This document shows positions 17,698 through 26,847 of a DNA stretch of 64,000 nt, in pieces. A model generated the notes under the pieces. The model was not told the DNA's origin, made no database searches, and saw only the letters and a list, made by a program, of their open reading frames with translations. The translations under genes were made by a program, and so were the position numbers. The number at the start of each line of letters is the position of its first letter. Positions within the stretch are counted from its first letter, which is position 1. Source of the stretch: a bacterium (GTDB taxonomy: Bacteria; Desulfobacterota; Binatia; DP-6); contig JAHCID010000002.1 in assembly GCA_026129405.1 (NCBI GenBank), positions 716,333 to 780,332 on the forward strand. The letters are read 5' to 3'.

Positions 17698-19482
17698 TCA
17701 GCGCAGGAAGACCGGTCCGAGGCCGCCGGCCACCAGTGCCTCGCTGATCCTCGTCTTCTGCGCGATCGTGCGGATCGGGATGTGGGGGACGATCGACTGG
17801 AGCGCGAGGTGGCGGCGCAGCTCCTCGCCCTCGAACTCGTTCACGAGGATGCGGCGCGCGCCGTCGAGGACGCGCTCGTTCGCCGACGCGACGAAGACGT
17901 TCGTCATCATGCGGCGCAGCTCGCGGTCGTCCGGCGAGCCGATCTCCTGGAGCGCGAGCGAGCGGCCGACGACGCTGTCCATGGCGTAGCAGTCGATGAT
18001 CATGTTGGCGAGGATCTCGAGGTGCTGCTGCTTGTCCTTCAGCGAATCGAGGCTGCGCTCGATCAGCAGCTTCGCCGTGTAGGCGATGATGCGCTTCGCG
18101 ACCTCGGCGGCACGCACCTCGCGGGCGAGCGCGCCGGCGCTCTCGGGCGCCGGGAAGGCGTTGGGGTCGCCGATCTCGCGCTCCACCTGCTGGAGGAACT
18201 CGAGGTAGGGGAGGCCGCCGCGGCCGATCTTCTTCACCAGCGTCGCCGGGATGATGAGCCGATTGATCTCGTTCGTGCCCTCGAAGATGCGGTTGATGCG
18301 CGCGTCGCGCCAATGCCGCTCGACGGGGTAGTCGGCGGTGAAGCCGTAGCCGCCGAGGATCTGCAGCGCCTCGTCGGAGACGAAGTCGAGCGTCTCGGTG
18401 CCGAAGACCTTCATCACCGACGCCTCGATCGTGTACTCCTCGATCGACTGGTCGATGATCGTGCGGTAGGCGCCCGGCGCCGCGAGATCGACGCCCGCCG
18501 ACGCCGCGTCCATGAGCCCCGCGGTCCGGTAGCTCATGCTGTCGGCGACGTAGATGCGCGTCGCCATGTCGGCGAGCTTGCGCTGGATCATGCCGAAGCT
18601 GGCGATGGCGCGGCCGTGCTGATGGCGGTCGCGCGCGTAGGCGAGGGCGATCGACAGGCAGTCCTTGGCCGCGCCGACCGAGCCGGCGCCGAGCTTGAAG
18701 CGGCCGATGTTGAGGATGTTGAACGCGATCTTGTGCCCCTTGCCGATGTCGCCGAGCACGTTGGCCACCGGCACCGGCGCGTCCTCCAGGATCACCTGCC
18801 GCGTCGACGAGCCGCGGATGCCGAGCTTGTGCTCCTCGGGGCCGACGCTCACCCCCGGCGTCGTGCGCTCGACCAGGAAGGCGGTGAACTTCTCGCCGTC
18901 GATCTTCGCGAAGACGGTGAAGATGTCGGCGAAGCCGGCGTTGGTGATGAACTGCTTGGTGCCGGTGAGGCGGTACGTCGTGCCGTCGGCGTCGAGCGTC
19001 GCGCGGGTGCGCGCGGCGAGCGCGTCGCTACCCGCCTGCGGCTCGGTGAGCGCGTAGGCGGCGAGCCACTCGCCGGTCGCCATTCTCGGCAGGTAGCGGC
19101 GCTTCTGCTCGTCGCTGCCGTAGTAGACGAGCGGTAGCGAGCCGATGCCGGTGTGGGCGCCCCACGAGACGCTGAACGAGGCGCAGAGCGCGCTGCGCTC
19201 GGAGACCAGCATGGACGTGGTCTTCGCGAGCCCGAGCCCGCCGTACGCCTCGGGCACGTCGACCATGAGGAGCCCGAGCTCGCCCGCGCGCTTCAGCAGC
19301 GCCGGCATGAGGCCCTCCTCCTTGGCCTCGATGCGGTCGAGGAGCGGCAGCACCTCGCCGCGCACGAAGTCCTCCGCGGTACGCGCGTAGAGGAGATCCT
19401 CCTCGCTGAAGTCGGCGCCCGTGAACTGGGCCGTCGACCCGACCGGCTCCACGAGCCAGCTCGCACCTCCCGGAGCGCCCAT
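17698..19482 (-). CDS. Acyl-CoA dehydrogenase, long (very-long-chain-like) form
   Basis: A 594-residue flavoenzyme for the first step of fatty-acid beta-oxidation. Family signatures are [18 protein letters not shown], the second FAD/substrate motif [35 protein letters not shown], and the region between. The extra ~170 residues after the dehydrogenase core (from about residue 425) resemble the C-terminal helical extension of the human ACADVL/ACAD9-type and bacterial FadE-like long forms. It heads a reverse operon with the SEC-C protein and methyltransferase. The divergent neighbour starts about 100 bases away. Confidence 0.92.
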   Translation of the reverse strand: MGAPGGASWLVEPVGSTAQFTGADFSEEDLLYARTAEDFVRGEVLPLLDRIEAKEEGLMPALLKRAGELGLLMVDVPEAYGGLGLAKTTSMLVSERSALCASFSVSWGAHTGIGSLPLVYYGSDEQKRRYLPRMATGEWLAAYALTEPQAGSDALAARTRATLDADGTTYRLTGTKQFITNAGFADIFTVFAKIDGEKFTAFLVERTTPGVSVGPEEHKLGIRGSSTRQVILEDAPVPVANVLGDIGKGHKIAFNILNIGRFKLGAGSVGAAKDCLSIALAYARDRHQHGRAIASFGMIQRKLADMATRIYVADSMSYRTAGLMDAASAGVDLAAPGAYRTIIDQSIEEYTIEASVMKVFGTETLDFVSDEALQILGGYGFTADYPVERHWRDARINRIFEGTNEINRLIIPATLVKKIGRGGLPYLEFLQQVEREIGDPNAFPAPESAGALAREVRAAEVAKRIIAYTAKLLIERSLDSLKDKQQHLEILANMIIDCYAMDSVVGRSLALQEIGSPDDRELRRMMTNVFVASANERVLDGARRILVNEFEGEELRRHLALQSIVPHIPIRTIAQKTRISEALVAGGLGPVFLR

Positions 19483-19580
19483 GTCTCACCTCCTCGCCCG
19501 ACCCGACTACGCCGCACTGCGGCACCGGGCAAGGGCGGGACCGTATTGCGCGCCTGGGCGACCGCGGGCAGCACATCTGG

Positions 19581-20423
19581 ATGCGATCGATCCCGTTGGC
19601 CCTTTCCCTCGTCCTCGTCGCCGCCCTCGGGTGCGGCAAGACCCGGCCGGCGCCCACGGCGGCCGCGCCGGTCGACGGCACCGCCGCGGCGCTCCAGGCG
19701 TCGCTCGCCGGACCGCAGCGCTCGGCCGAGAACCGCGCCCGCGACGGCGCCCGCCATCCTTACGAGACGCTCACGTTCTTCGGCCTGCGCGAGAACATGA
19801 CGGTCGTCGAGCTGTGGCCGGGCAACGGCTGGTACACCGAGGTGCTGGCGCCGGTCCTTAGGGGCAAGGGCAAGCTGGTCGCGGCGACGACGGACCCGAA
19901 CAGCCCGATGCCCAACCGCGTGCGCTACGCGAAGGAGTTCCGCGACCGCCTCGCGGCGCAGCCCGAGGTGTTCGGCGAGGTGGTCGTCACCTCGATCGAG
20001 GGCACCGGCGGCGACCTGGGAGCCCCCGGGTCGGCCGACCTCGTGCTCACGTTCCGCAACACGCACGGCTGGGTGAACGACGGCGTCGACGCCGACGTCT
20101 ATGCGGCGGCGTTCGCCGTGCTGAAGCCCGGCGGCGTCTTCGGCGTGGTCCAGCACCGCGCCAAGCCGGGGACCGACCCCAAGGTGACCGCCAAGACCGG
20201 CTATCTCTCGGAGGAGTTCGTGATCCGCACCGCCGAGGCGGCCGGCTTCCGGCTCGACGCGCGCTCCGAGATCAACGCCAACCCGAAGGACACGACCGAT
20301 CACCCCGAGGGCGTGTGGTCGCTGCCGCCGGTCCTGCGCGGCGGCGACAAGGACCGCGCCAAGTACGTCGCGATCGGCGAGAGCGACCGCATGACGCTGC
20401 GCTTCGTGAAGCCGGCGAGCTGA
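19581..20423 (+). CDS. Methyltransferase-fold lipoprotein (COG4798-like)
   Basis: A 280-residue protein with a lipoprotein signal (LVLVAALGCGK, cysteine at about residue 18) followed by a class I methyltransferase-like domain. The nucleotide-binding loop is altered: MTVVELWPGNGWYTEVLAPVL in place of a typical DxGxGxG. LKPGGVFGVVQHRAKPG corresponds to the usual post-motif. This group of predicted periplasmic methyltransferases (COG4798) is widespread but, to my knowledge, untested. Export of a SAM-type enzyme is odd because SAM is not expected in the periplasm, so a non-methyltransferase role is possible. Confidence 0.8.
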   Translation: MRSIPLALSLVLVAALGCGKTRPAPTAAAPVDGTAAALQASLAGPQRSAENRARDGARHPYETLTFFGLRENMTVVELWPGNGWYTEVLAPVLRGKGKLVAATTDPNSPMPNRVRYAKEFRDRLAAQPEVFGEVVVTSIEGTGGDLGAPGSADLVLTFRNTHGWVNDGVDADVYAAAFAVLKPGGVFGVVQHRAKPGTDPKVTAKTGYLSEEFVIRTAEAAGFRLDARSEINANPKDTTDHPEGVWSLPPVLRGGDKDRAKYVAIGESDRMTLRFVKPAS

Positions 20424-20429
20424 GGGGGC

Positions 20430-20461
20430 GCGGGAGGCGGCGCGCGCCCGCCGCCTCCCGC
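20430..20461. terminator. Bidirectional terminator-like hairpin
   Basis: Perfect 12-bp inverted repeat GCGGGAGGCGGC / GCCGCCTCCCGC with an 8-base loop, exactly in the 41-base gap between the convergent lipoprotein and phosphoglucomutase genes. There is no U tract, as is common in GC-rich genomes. Confidence 0.6.
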
Positions 20462-20464
20462 CGC

Positions 20465-22126
20465 TCACTGCGCGCCCGCCGCTGCCAGCGCCCGCGCCAC
20501 CGCCGCCTGCGCCTCGGCCTGGATGCGGCGCAGGTGGTCGCGCCCGGCGAAGCTCTCGGCGTAGAGCTTGTAGACCGCTTCGGTTCCCGACGGCCGGGCC
20601 GCGAACCAGCCCTGGTCGGTGACGACCTTCACGCCGCCGATCGCCTTGCCGTCGCCGGGGGCGTGCGTGAGCACCGCCGTGACCGGGTGGCCGGCCAGCT
20701 CCTGCAAGGCGAGGGAATCGGCCGACAGCTTGCTCAGGGCGGCGCGCTGCGCGGCGCTGGCGGCCGCGTCGATGCGCTCGTAGACCGGCTCGCCGAGCTC
20801 CGCCGTGATCGCCGCGTACAGCTCGCCCGGGTCGCGGCCGGTGCGGGCCGTCATCTCGACGGCGAGGAGGCCGAGGATCAGGCCGTCCTTGTCGGTCGTC
20901 CACACCGTGCCGTCCTGGCGCAGGAACGAGGCGCCGGCGCTCTCCTCGCCGCCGAAGCCGAGGCTGCCGTCGAGCAGCCCGTCGACGAAGAACTTGAAAC
21001 CGACGGGGACCTCGTGGAGGCGGCGGCCGAGGCGCGCCGCGACGCGGTCGATGAGGCTGCTCGACACCACCGTCTTGCCGACGCCGGCGTCGGCGCGCCA
21101 CCGCGGGCGCTGGCGGTACAGGTAGTCGATCGCCACCGCGAGGTAGTGGTTCGGGTTCATGAGGCCGGCGCTGCGCGTGACGATACCGTGACGGTCGGCG
21201 TCGGGGTCGTTGGCGAAGGCGAGGTCGTAGCGGTCGCGCAGCTCGATCAGGCGCGCCATCGCGTACGGTGACGACGGGTCCATGCGGATGGCGCCGTCCC
21301 AATCGAGGGTCATGAAGCGGAAGGTCGGATCGATCGTCGGGTTGGTCACCTCGAGCCGGATGCCGAGGCGCTCGGCGATCGGGCCCCAGTACGCCGCCGA
21401 GGCGCCGCCGAGCGGATCGACGCCGACGCGCAGCCGGCTGCCACGTACGGCGTCGACGTCGATGACGGCCGCGAGATCGCGCGTGTAGCCGCCGAGGTAG
21501 TCGAACGGGTGCACGGTGGCGGCACGACCGGCCGCCGGCCACGCGACCCGCGGCACGGCGTCGAGGCCCTCCGCGAGCAGTGCGTTCGCGGTGCGCTCGA
21601 TCCACGACGTCGCCTCGGAGTCGGCCGGGCCGCCGTGCGGCGGGTTGTACTTGAAGCCGCCGTATTCGGGCGGGTTGTGCGACGGCGTCACCAGGATGCC
21701 GTCGGCCAGCCCCGAGGCGCGGCCGCGGTTGTGGACCAGGATCGCCCACGAGCCGACCGGCGTCGGTGTGGGGCCGTCGTCGCCGTCGACCATGACGTCC
21801 ACCCCGTGGCCGGCGAGCACCTCGAGCGCCGTCTGGCGGGCCGGGCCGGAGAGCGCATGCGTATCCCAGCCGAGGTACAGCGGGCCGCTCACGCCCTGGG
21901 CGCGCCGATACAGGCAGATCGCGTGCGTGATCGCCACGATGTGCGCCTCGTTGAAGCTCGCGTGGAGGGACGAGCCGCGATGACCCGAGGTGCCGAACGC
22001 GACGCGCTGGGCCGGCACGGCCGGGTCGGGACGCTCGCGGTAGTAGGCGGCGATCAGCGCGGCGACGTCGACGAGTCCATCGACCGGGGCGGGGCGTCCC
22101 GCGTCCGGGTGCAGGGTCGTGGTCAT
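20465..22126 (-). CDS. pgm: Phosphoglucomutase (alpha-D-glucose phosphate-specific)
   Basis: A 553-residue alpha-D-phosphohexomutase of the bacterial Pgm branch (COG0033), interconverting glucose-1-phosphate and glucose-6-phosphate. Visible: [10 protein letters not shown] near residue 45, the phosphoserine loop [24 protein letters not shown], the Mg-binding loop [10 protein letters not shown], the sugar-binding loop [12 protein letters not shown] and the phosphate-binding [18 protein letters not shown]. All four active-site loops are intact, and the length matches the family (about 545). The start was set at the ATG before TTTLHPDAG; the frame is open 32 codons upstream without similarity. 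It would link glycolysis with glycogen, trehalose or envelope sugar synthesis. Confidence 0.94.
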   Translation of the reverse strand: MTTTLHPDAGRPAPVDGLVDVAALIAAYYRERPDPAVPAQRVAFGTSGHRGSSLHASFNEAHIVAITHAICLYRRAQGVSGPLYLGWDTHALSGPARQTALEVLAGHGVDVMVDGDDGPTPTPVGSWAILVHNRGRASGLADGILVTPSHNPPEYGGFKYNPPHGGPADSEATSWIERTANALLAEGLDAVPRVAWPAAGRAATVHPFDYLGGYTRDLAAVIDVDAVRGSRLRVGVDPLGGASAAYWGPIAERLGIRLEVTNPTIDPTFRFMTLDWDGAIRMDPSSPYAMARLIELRDRYDLAFANDPDADRHGIVTRSAGLMNPNHYLAVAIDYLYRQRPRWRADAGVGKTVVSSSLIDRVAARLGRRLHEVPVGFKFFVDGLLDGSLGFGGEESAGASFLRQDGTVWTTDKDGLILGLLAVEMTARTGRDPGELYAAITAELGEPVYERIDAAASAAQRAALSKLSADSLALQELAGHPVTAVLTHAPGDGKAIGGVKVVTDQGWFAARPSGTEAVYKLYAESFAGRDHLRRIQAEAQAAVARALAAAGAQ

Positions 22127-22271
22127 GGGTGCTCCATAGCAAATCGCGGCGCGCTGCACCCGGTGCGGCGCGCACGACCCGAAGGTCGTGCCGAAAGGGG
22201 GGCGCCGAAGAGGTACCGTCATGTATATTTCATCTTCTCTTTTGACGCGGGGTGCATTTGCATGGGTGCAG

Positions 22272-22305
22272 CTAGAGTCTAAGTTATTTAACTCAAGATC
22301 TCTAG
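22272..22305. promoter_or_regulatory. AT-rich dyad upstream of beta-helix protein gene
   Basis: Outer arms CTAGAG (22272-22277) and CTCTAG (22300-22305) enclose a second inverted repeat AGTT (22282-22285) / AACT (22290-22293). The surrounding ~120 bases are much richer in AT than the rest of the window. The arrangement looks like an operator or promoter region for the gene starting at 22332. The central TAACTCAA is shared with two other promoters (see findings). Confidence 0.4.
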
Positions 22306-22331
22306 TTGAGGGTCTCGCATGCGGTGTGCTG

Positions 22332-23829
22332 ATGCGTATCGGTTGGGGTCGGGATGCTGGCGCTCGGCGGAGTGCTGGCGGCGTCGCCGGCCTCGGCCGC
22401 CGTGATCTGCGTCCCCAGTCTCGGGATTCACGGCTCGTGCGGCGTCCCCGCGGCGTCGATCGGGGCGGGCATCGCGCTCGCGAGCGTGGGCGGCGGCGAC
22501 GTCGTCCTCGTCGGACCGGGGACGTACACCGAGTTCGTCACCATCGATCGCAGCGTGAGCCTGCGCTCCACGACGGGACGCGCCGCGACGATCATCGCGC
22601 CGCCGGCGACGCCCACGGCGAACCTGGGCACGATCCGGCTCTCCCCCGGGATGAACGGCGTCGAGATCGGGGGGCCGGCCGGCGGCTTCACGATCCACGG
22701 CGTCGACGACCTCTCGCCCGGGATCGAGAGCGCGACGGTATACCTCCAGGGCAACCACAGCCTGGTCACGGTGCGCGACAACGAGATCGTCGCCGCGGGC
22801 GACGCCGGCTTCCAGACGGAGTTCGGCGCGACCGTCAGCGGCCTCGTCTTCCAGGGCGGCTCGTTCGGGCTGTGCCTGCCGGGCGACAGCACCGGCAACG
22901 TCGCGACCTGCAACCGCATCACGGGCCACGACGACCTGCCGTACGACGTCGGCGTCAGTGCCGACGCGGCCGCGAGCACGGTGCGTGACGACGCCATCGC
23001 GGGCAACGCGACGGGCATCGACGGCAGCGCCATCACGTCGGGCATGCTCGACGCCGCGGACAACTGGTGGGGCTGTGCGACGGGCCCGAACACGGCCGGC
23101 TGCGACCCGACCGTGGGCGCCGTCGCCGCGACCCCGTTCCGCAGCGCCATCCCGCCCTGCCTCGCGTGCTCGGCCGACGCCGAGTGCGACGACGGTCTCA
23201 TCTGCACCGGCAGCGAGACGTGTCAGGCCGGCACCTGCACGGCCGGCACGCCGGTCGACTGTACGGAGGCGGGCGACCAGTGCAACGTCGGTGCGTGCCT
23301 CGAGCCGGCCGGAGCCTGCGTCGCCGTGCCGAAGCCGAACGGCACCGTGTGCACGAGCGGCAGCGCCTGCTCGCTGCCCGACAGCTGCCAGGGCGGCGTC
23401 TGCCTCGCCGGCGGCGTAAGGCGACGTCGACGGCGACACCGTCTGCGATCCCGACGGCAACTGTCCGCTCGACCCGAACCCCGATCAGCGCAACATCGAC
23501 GGGGAGGACGGCGGCGACGTGTGCGATCCGTCGGAAGGTCCCCTCAATCCGACGCGCCTGCGGCTGAAGGCCACCCGGCGGCGGGGCGAACCCGAACGGC
23601 TCGCTCCGGGTGAAGGGCGGCTTCCTCGCGCTCCTGCCGGACGCCGGACAAAGCGTCCAAGGGCAGCTTCACGACCAAGCCCACCGCGCCGGGGCAGTGG
23701 CGCTTCACCGTCGGGTCGAAGAAGCAGGCGCTGACGGCTCCGTTCCCGGGACCGGTCGACGTCGTGCTCACCTACGACGGCAGCATCGACCGCACCGGGG
23801 TGATCGCGGATTGTGCGGCCCCTGTCTGC
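22332..23829 (+). CDS. Secreted right-handed beta-helix/cysteine-repeat protein, frame-disrupted
   Basis: A paralogue of the intact gene at 44.0-46.3 kb. The ATG at 22332 reads MRIGW; dropping one G of the GGGG run at 22345-22348 joins it to [15 protein letters not shown], a clean signal peptide. A ~250-residue parallel beta-helix (pectate-lyase-like repeats) ends in [19 protein letters not shown]. Cysteine repeats ([19 protein letters not shown]) follow. After CLAGG at about 23415 the sense shifts frame: [21 protein letters not shown], a calcium-binding-type motif. It shifts again near 23580 ([17 protein letters not shown]) and near 23646 ([20 protein letters not shown]). The true stop cannot be placed, so the end is approximate. 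Each break needs a single base. Confidence 0.6.
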
Positions 23830-23911
23830 GCGCGGCGATCCGGCGGGGTCGCCGCGCGCCGACGTCTCCGGCGGGTGCGCGCCGGAAGCGGGCGCGCTAC
23901 ACACGAGCGGC

Positions 23912-25393
23912 GTGGCGTCCCGAGAGCCCACGGTGGTGACGGCGTCGCAGTGGCGGGCGGCGCTCCAGTGCGCACGGCGCGTGTGGCTCCATGTGCACGC
24001 ACCGGAGACGGCGGAGCAGCCCGACGCGGAGGCGGCGCGGGGCGGGGCGATCCGCGGGGCGATCGCCCGGCGCGCGCGCGAGCGCTTTCCCGGCGCGGTC
24101 GCGGTCGGCGACGCCGAGCCCGAAGCGCGCACGCGGGCGCTGCTGGTCGCCGCGGCCGTTCCGGCGATCGTCGACGGCGTCGTCTCGGCCGGCGGCGCGC
24201 GGGTGCGCGTCGATGTGCTGAGCCGCCGCTCCGACGGTCGCGTCGACCTCTGGGCCGTGCGGGCGGCGCCCGCGGTGCGCGCCGAGCACCTCGACGACCT
24301 GGCGCTCCAGCACCACGTGCTGGACGCCGCCGGCGTCGACGTCGCGGCGGCGTGGGTCCTGCACCTCGACCGCGAGCAGATCCGCGACGCCGACGAGGTG
24401 CCGGTCGGCCGGCTCCTGCGTGCGGTCGACGTCGGCGAGGACGTGCGTGCGCGCGCCGCCGCCGTGCCGGCGCGGCTCGCCACGATTCGCGCGACGCGAC
24501 AGGGCGTGCAGCCCGACGTCGTCCCCTCGCCGCACTGCCAGCGACCGCACCGCTGTCCGTTCTGGGCGCATTGCACGGCGGCCATGCCCGACGACTGGAT
24601 CATGCGCCTGCCGCGCCTGGCGGCGAACCAGCACGCCGCGCTGCACGCCGCGGGCGTCACCCGCATCGGCGCCATCCCCGGCGACTGGTGGCTCACCGGG
24701 CCGCAGGCGCGTGCGCGTCTGGCGCTGCGCACGGGCCGGGTGGTGACCTCGCCGGGGCTCGCGGCCGCCCTCGCCGCGGCCGCGCCGCCCGCCGGCTACC
24801 TCGACTTCGAGACGATCTCGCCCGCCGTGCCGCTCTTCCCGGGCACGCGGCCCTACGACGTCGTGCCGTTCCAGTGGTCGCTGCACCGCGAGGATGCGGC
24901 CGGCGCGCTCGCGCACGCGGCCTTCCTCGCGGACGGCGCCGGCGATCCGCGCCCGGCCTTCGTCGCCAGCCTGCTCGCCGCGACGGCGGGCAACGAGCCG
25001 ATCCTCGTGTACTCGGGCTACGAGGCGCGCGTGCTCGACGGCCTCGGCGCAGCGTTTCCGGCCGACGCCGCGGCGCTGGCCGCGCTGCGCGCACGGCTCG
25101 TGGACCTCCTCGAGATCGTCCTCGCGCACGTCTATCATCCGGCGTTCGCGGGGTCGTTCTCGCTGAAGCGCACCGGGCCGGTGCTGGCGCCGGACGTCGC
25201 CTGGGGCGACGCCGGCGACGTGCAAGGCGGCCTCGCGGCGTCCGAGGCCTTCCTCGCGCTGCGCGCCGGCGCCGGCGACGCCGCGCGCCTGCGGCGCGAT
25301 CTGCTCGCGTACTGCGCGGCCGATACGCGGGCGCTCGTCGGGCTGCACCGGGCGCTGCGCGCGCTCGCCGGCGCGCCGCCGTCCGGCGGGTGA
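23912..25393 (+). CDS. DUF2779-type nuclease: Cas4-like [4Fe-4S] PD-(D/E)XK domain plus RNase H-fold domain
   Basis: A 493-residue protein. The N-terminal half resembles RecB/Cas4-type nucleases: ASQWRAALQCARRVWL supplies the first cysteine of an iron-sulfur cluster, and CQRPHRCPFWAHC supplies the other three. A conserved GDAEPEARTRA block sits between them. The C-terminal half begins YLDFETISPAVPLFPG, an exonuclease-type acidic DxE motif, and contains VYSGYEARVL and LRRDLLAYCAADTRALVGLHRAL as later motifs. This is the TM0106/DUF2779 family, predicted to cleave DNA; its biological role is not established. It is not next to CRISPR or other repair genes. The GTG start was chosen because the first motif follows closely. 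Confidence 0.85.
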   Translation: MASREPTVVTASQWRAALQCARRVWLHVHAPETAEQPDAEAARGGAIRGAIARRARERFPGAVAVGDAEPEARTRALLVAAAVPAIVDGVVSAGGARVRVDVLSRRSDGRVDLWAVRAAPAVRAEHLDDLALQHHVLDAAGVDVAAAWVLHLDREQIRDADEVPVGRLLRAVDVGEDVRARAAAVPARLATIRATRQGVQPDVVPSPHCQRPHRCPFWAHCTAAMPDDWIMRLPRLAANQHAALHAAGVTRIGAIPGDWWLTGPQARARLALRTGRVVTSPGLAAALAAAAPPAGYLDFETISPAVPLFPGTRPYDVVPFQWSLHREDAAGALAHAAFLADGAGDPRPAFVASLLAATAGNEPILVYSGYEARVLDGLGAAFPADAAALAALRARLVDLLEIVLAHVYHPAFAGSFSLKRTGPVLAPDVAWGDAGDVQGGLAASEAFLALRAGAGDAARLRRDLLAYCAADTRALVGLHRALRALAGAPPSGG

Positions 25394-25399
25394 CGCGGC

Positions 25400-26485
25400 T
25401 CAACCGGCCGTGGGGGCTGGGAGGCGGCGCGCGATCTCCGGCGCGAGCAGGCGGCCGAAGAGCGCGTAGCCGTCGGCGTCGAAGTGATCGTCGCGCCGCC
25501 AGTAGAGCGTCTCCCACGACGTCCCGCGCTGGGCGACGTCCGCCGCCATCGCGGGCTGCACGTCGACGACGTCGAGCGTCGCCAGGACGCCGGGCTCGAG
25601 GCCGCGCGCGAGCCGGCGTGCGCTGCCGCGCGGATGGCGCTTCGGCGGCACGGGCGCCACGATCAGCGCGAAGCGATGCCGCGCGGCCATGGCGTGCAGG
25701 CGTCCGACGAACGCCTCGAGGGGCGGCGCGTCGGGCCGGGCCAGGCCGGCGGGGAGGCCGACGCGCGTCGGCGTCACGTAGTTCGTACGCCGCAGCGCCG
25801 CGGCCGGGGACAGCCGGGCGAAGGCGCGGCTCGTCCACACGTGCGTCCACAGGAGGCGGCTCGCGGTGCCGGGGGCGTTGGCGTCGACGAACGCCCGCAG
25901 CGCGTCGCGCTGCGCCGGATCGAGATAGGCCAGCACGTAGCCGCGGTAGTCCTCGCGGAACGTCCGCCGCTCGGCGATGTCCTGCACGTCGTCGGCGGAG
26001 AAGGCGAGGACGACGAGGTCGGGGCGCACGCGGTCGACCCAGCGCTCGAGGAGCGCGACGTGCACGTCGGTCCCGGTGCCGTCGAGACCGAGATTCCACA
26101 CCTGGGCCCCGGCATGTCCCGCCGCGCGCAGCGCCGCCTCCAGCGCCTGCGTCCAGCCCTGCGCCACCGGCACGTGCTTCGCCGACGTGAACGCGTCGCC
26201 GAGCGCGATCACGCGCGGGCCGCCCGTCGCCGGCAGCGACCGCGCGACGTCGTGGAAGCCGAGCCCGTTGACGTGCACGACGGTGTCGATCTCGAAGCCG
26301 CGCGCGACCCGGGCGCTGGCGTTCGGGCGGTAGCGGTAGCCGAGGTCGTCGTCGGGTTCGTAGACGAGCGCCTGGATCTCGGGCGCCAGGGCCGACGGCC
26401 GCAGGAGGCGCAGCGCTCCCTCGATGGCGAGCAGGGCGACGAGCGCGCTCAGCAGCGCGAGACCCGGGTTCGCGAGACGCGCCAC
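25400..26485 (-). CDS. SGNH/GDSL-hydrolase-like membrane-anchored protein
   Basis: A 361-residue protein with an N-terminal signal anchor (LALLSALVALLAIEGALRLL) followed by an SGNH-type domain. Block I reads VIALGDAFTSAKHV where GDS(L/Y) would carry the nucleophile, so the serine is replaced by alanine. Block III is seen as WNLGLDGTGTDV and block V, with the catalytic Asp/His pair, as RRDDHFDADGYALFGRLL. The fold assignment is good; activity is doubtful unless the next Thr/Ser substitutes. Such proteins occur in polysaccharide O-acetyl transfer. The stop is 6 bases from the convergent DUF2779 stop. Confidence 0.75.
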   Translation of the reverse strand: MARLANPGLALLSALVALLAIEGALRLLRPSALAPEIQALVYEPDDDLGYRYRPNASARVARGFEIDTVVHVNGLGFHDVARSLPATGGPRVIALGDAFTSAKHVPVAQGWTQALEAALRAAGHAGAQVWNLGLDGTGTDVHVALLERWVDRVRPDLVVLAFSADDVQDIAERRTFREDYRGYVLAYLDPAQRDALRAFVDANAPGTASRLLWTHVWTSRAFARLSPAAALRRTNYVTPTRVGLPAGLARPDAPPLEAFVGRLHAMAARHRFALIVAPVPPKRHPRGSARRLARGLEPGVLATLDVVDVQPAMAADVAQRGTSWETLYWRRDDHFDADGYALFGRLLAPEIARRLPAPTAG

Positions 26486-26610
26486 GCCGCGGCTCTAGCA
26501 TCATCGCGGCGCGGGCGCACCGACGCTGCCCCGCAGGTGCGTCCCGACGACGCGGCGTGCCTCGTTCCGGCCGGCCATTTTTTCGTCCTGCGAGGACAAC
26601 CGCGAGCCCG

Positions 26611-26847
26611 TCCTTGACAGGCGACGGGCGGGTTTCGGAAGCATTAAATAGGTGAGCTAACTTAAACCCGCTCGCGGGACGCCGGATTCCGGGGCGGCAA
26701 GGGGGGTCGTTCATGAGCAGCAGGGGGCGCGTATCCATGAGAGTCGCCGTCGGCAGGGTCGCCGGAGCCGTGATCCTGGCCGCAGGCATGATCGTCGCGG
26801 CACCCGGACGGGCGGGCGCAGACCCGGGGCATGCGAAGGGGCCGGAT
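26611..26847 (+). repeat. Promoter-leader duplication, copy A
   Basis: This stretch is clearly similar to 28804-29035. It covers the non-coding upstream region (TTGACA-type box at 26614-26619, GAGCTAACTTAAA, CCCGCTCGCGG) and continues through the ATG into the first ~45 codons, including the signal peptide (VAVGRVAG, VILAA). Similarity stops where the mature proteins begin. Both copies precede genes for secreted proteins that are otherwise unrelated. Confidence 0.75.

Noticed and set aside
19293..22175. Large reverse-strand frame spanning the phosphoglucomutase and methyltransferase-lipoprotein genes
   Set aside because: It overlaps phosphoglucomutase in another frame on the same strand and is antisense to the lipoprotein; both real genes have complete motifs.
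23764..26190. Plus-strand open frame of ~800 codons running through the DUF2779 nuclease and the SGNH gene
   Set aside because: Only its first ~22 codons continue the beta-helix protein. The rest is an Arg/Gly-rich shadow of the nuclease frame and antisense of the SGNH gene.
26614..26650. TTGACA at 26614 as a standard sigma-70 promoter with ATTAAATA as -10
   Set aside because: The spacing is about 24-25 bases, too long for a normal promoter; the box is degenerate in the duplicated copy. It is mentioned only as part of the duplicated leader.
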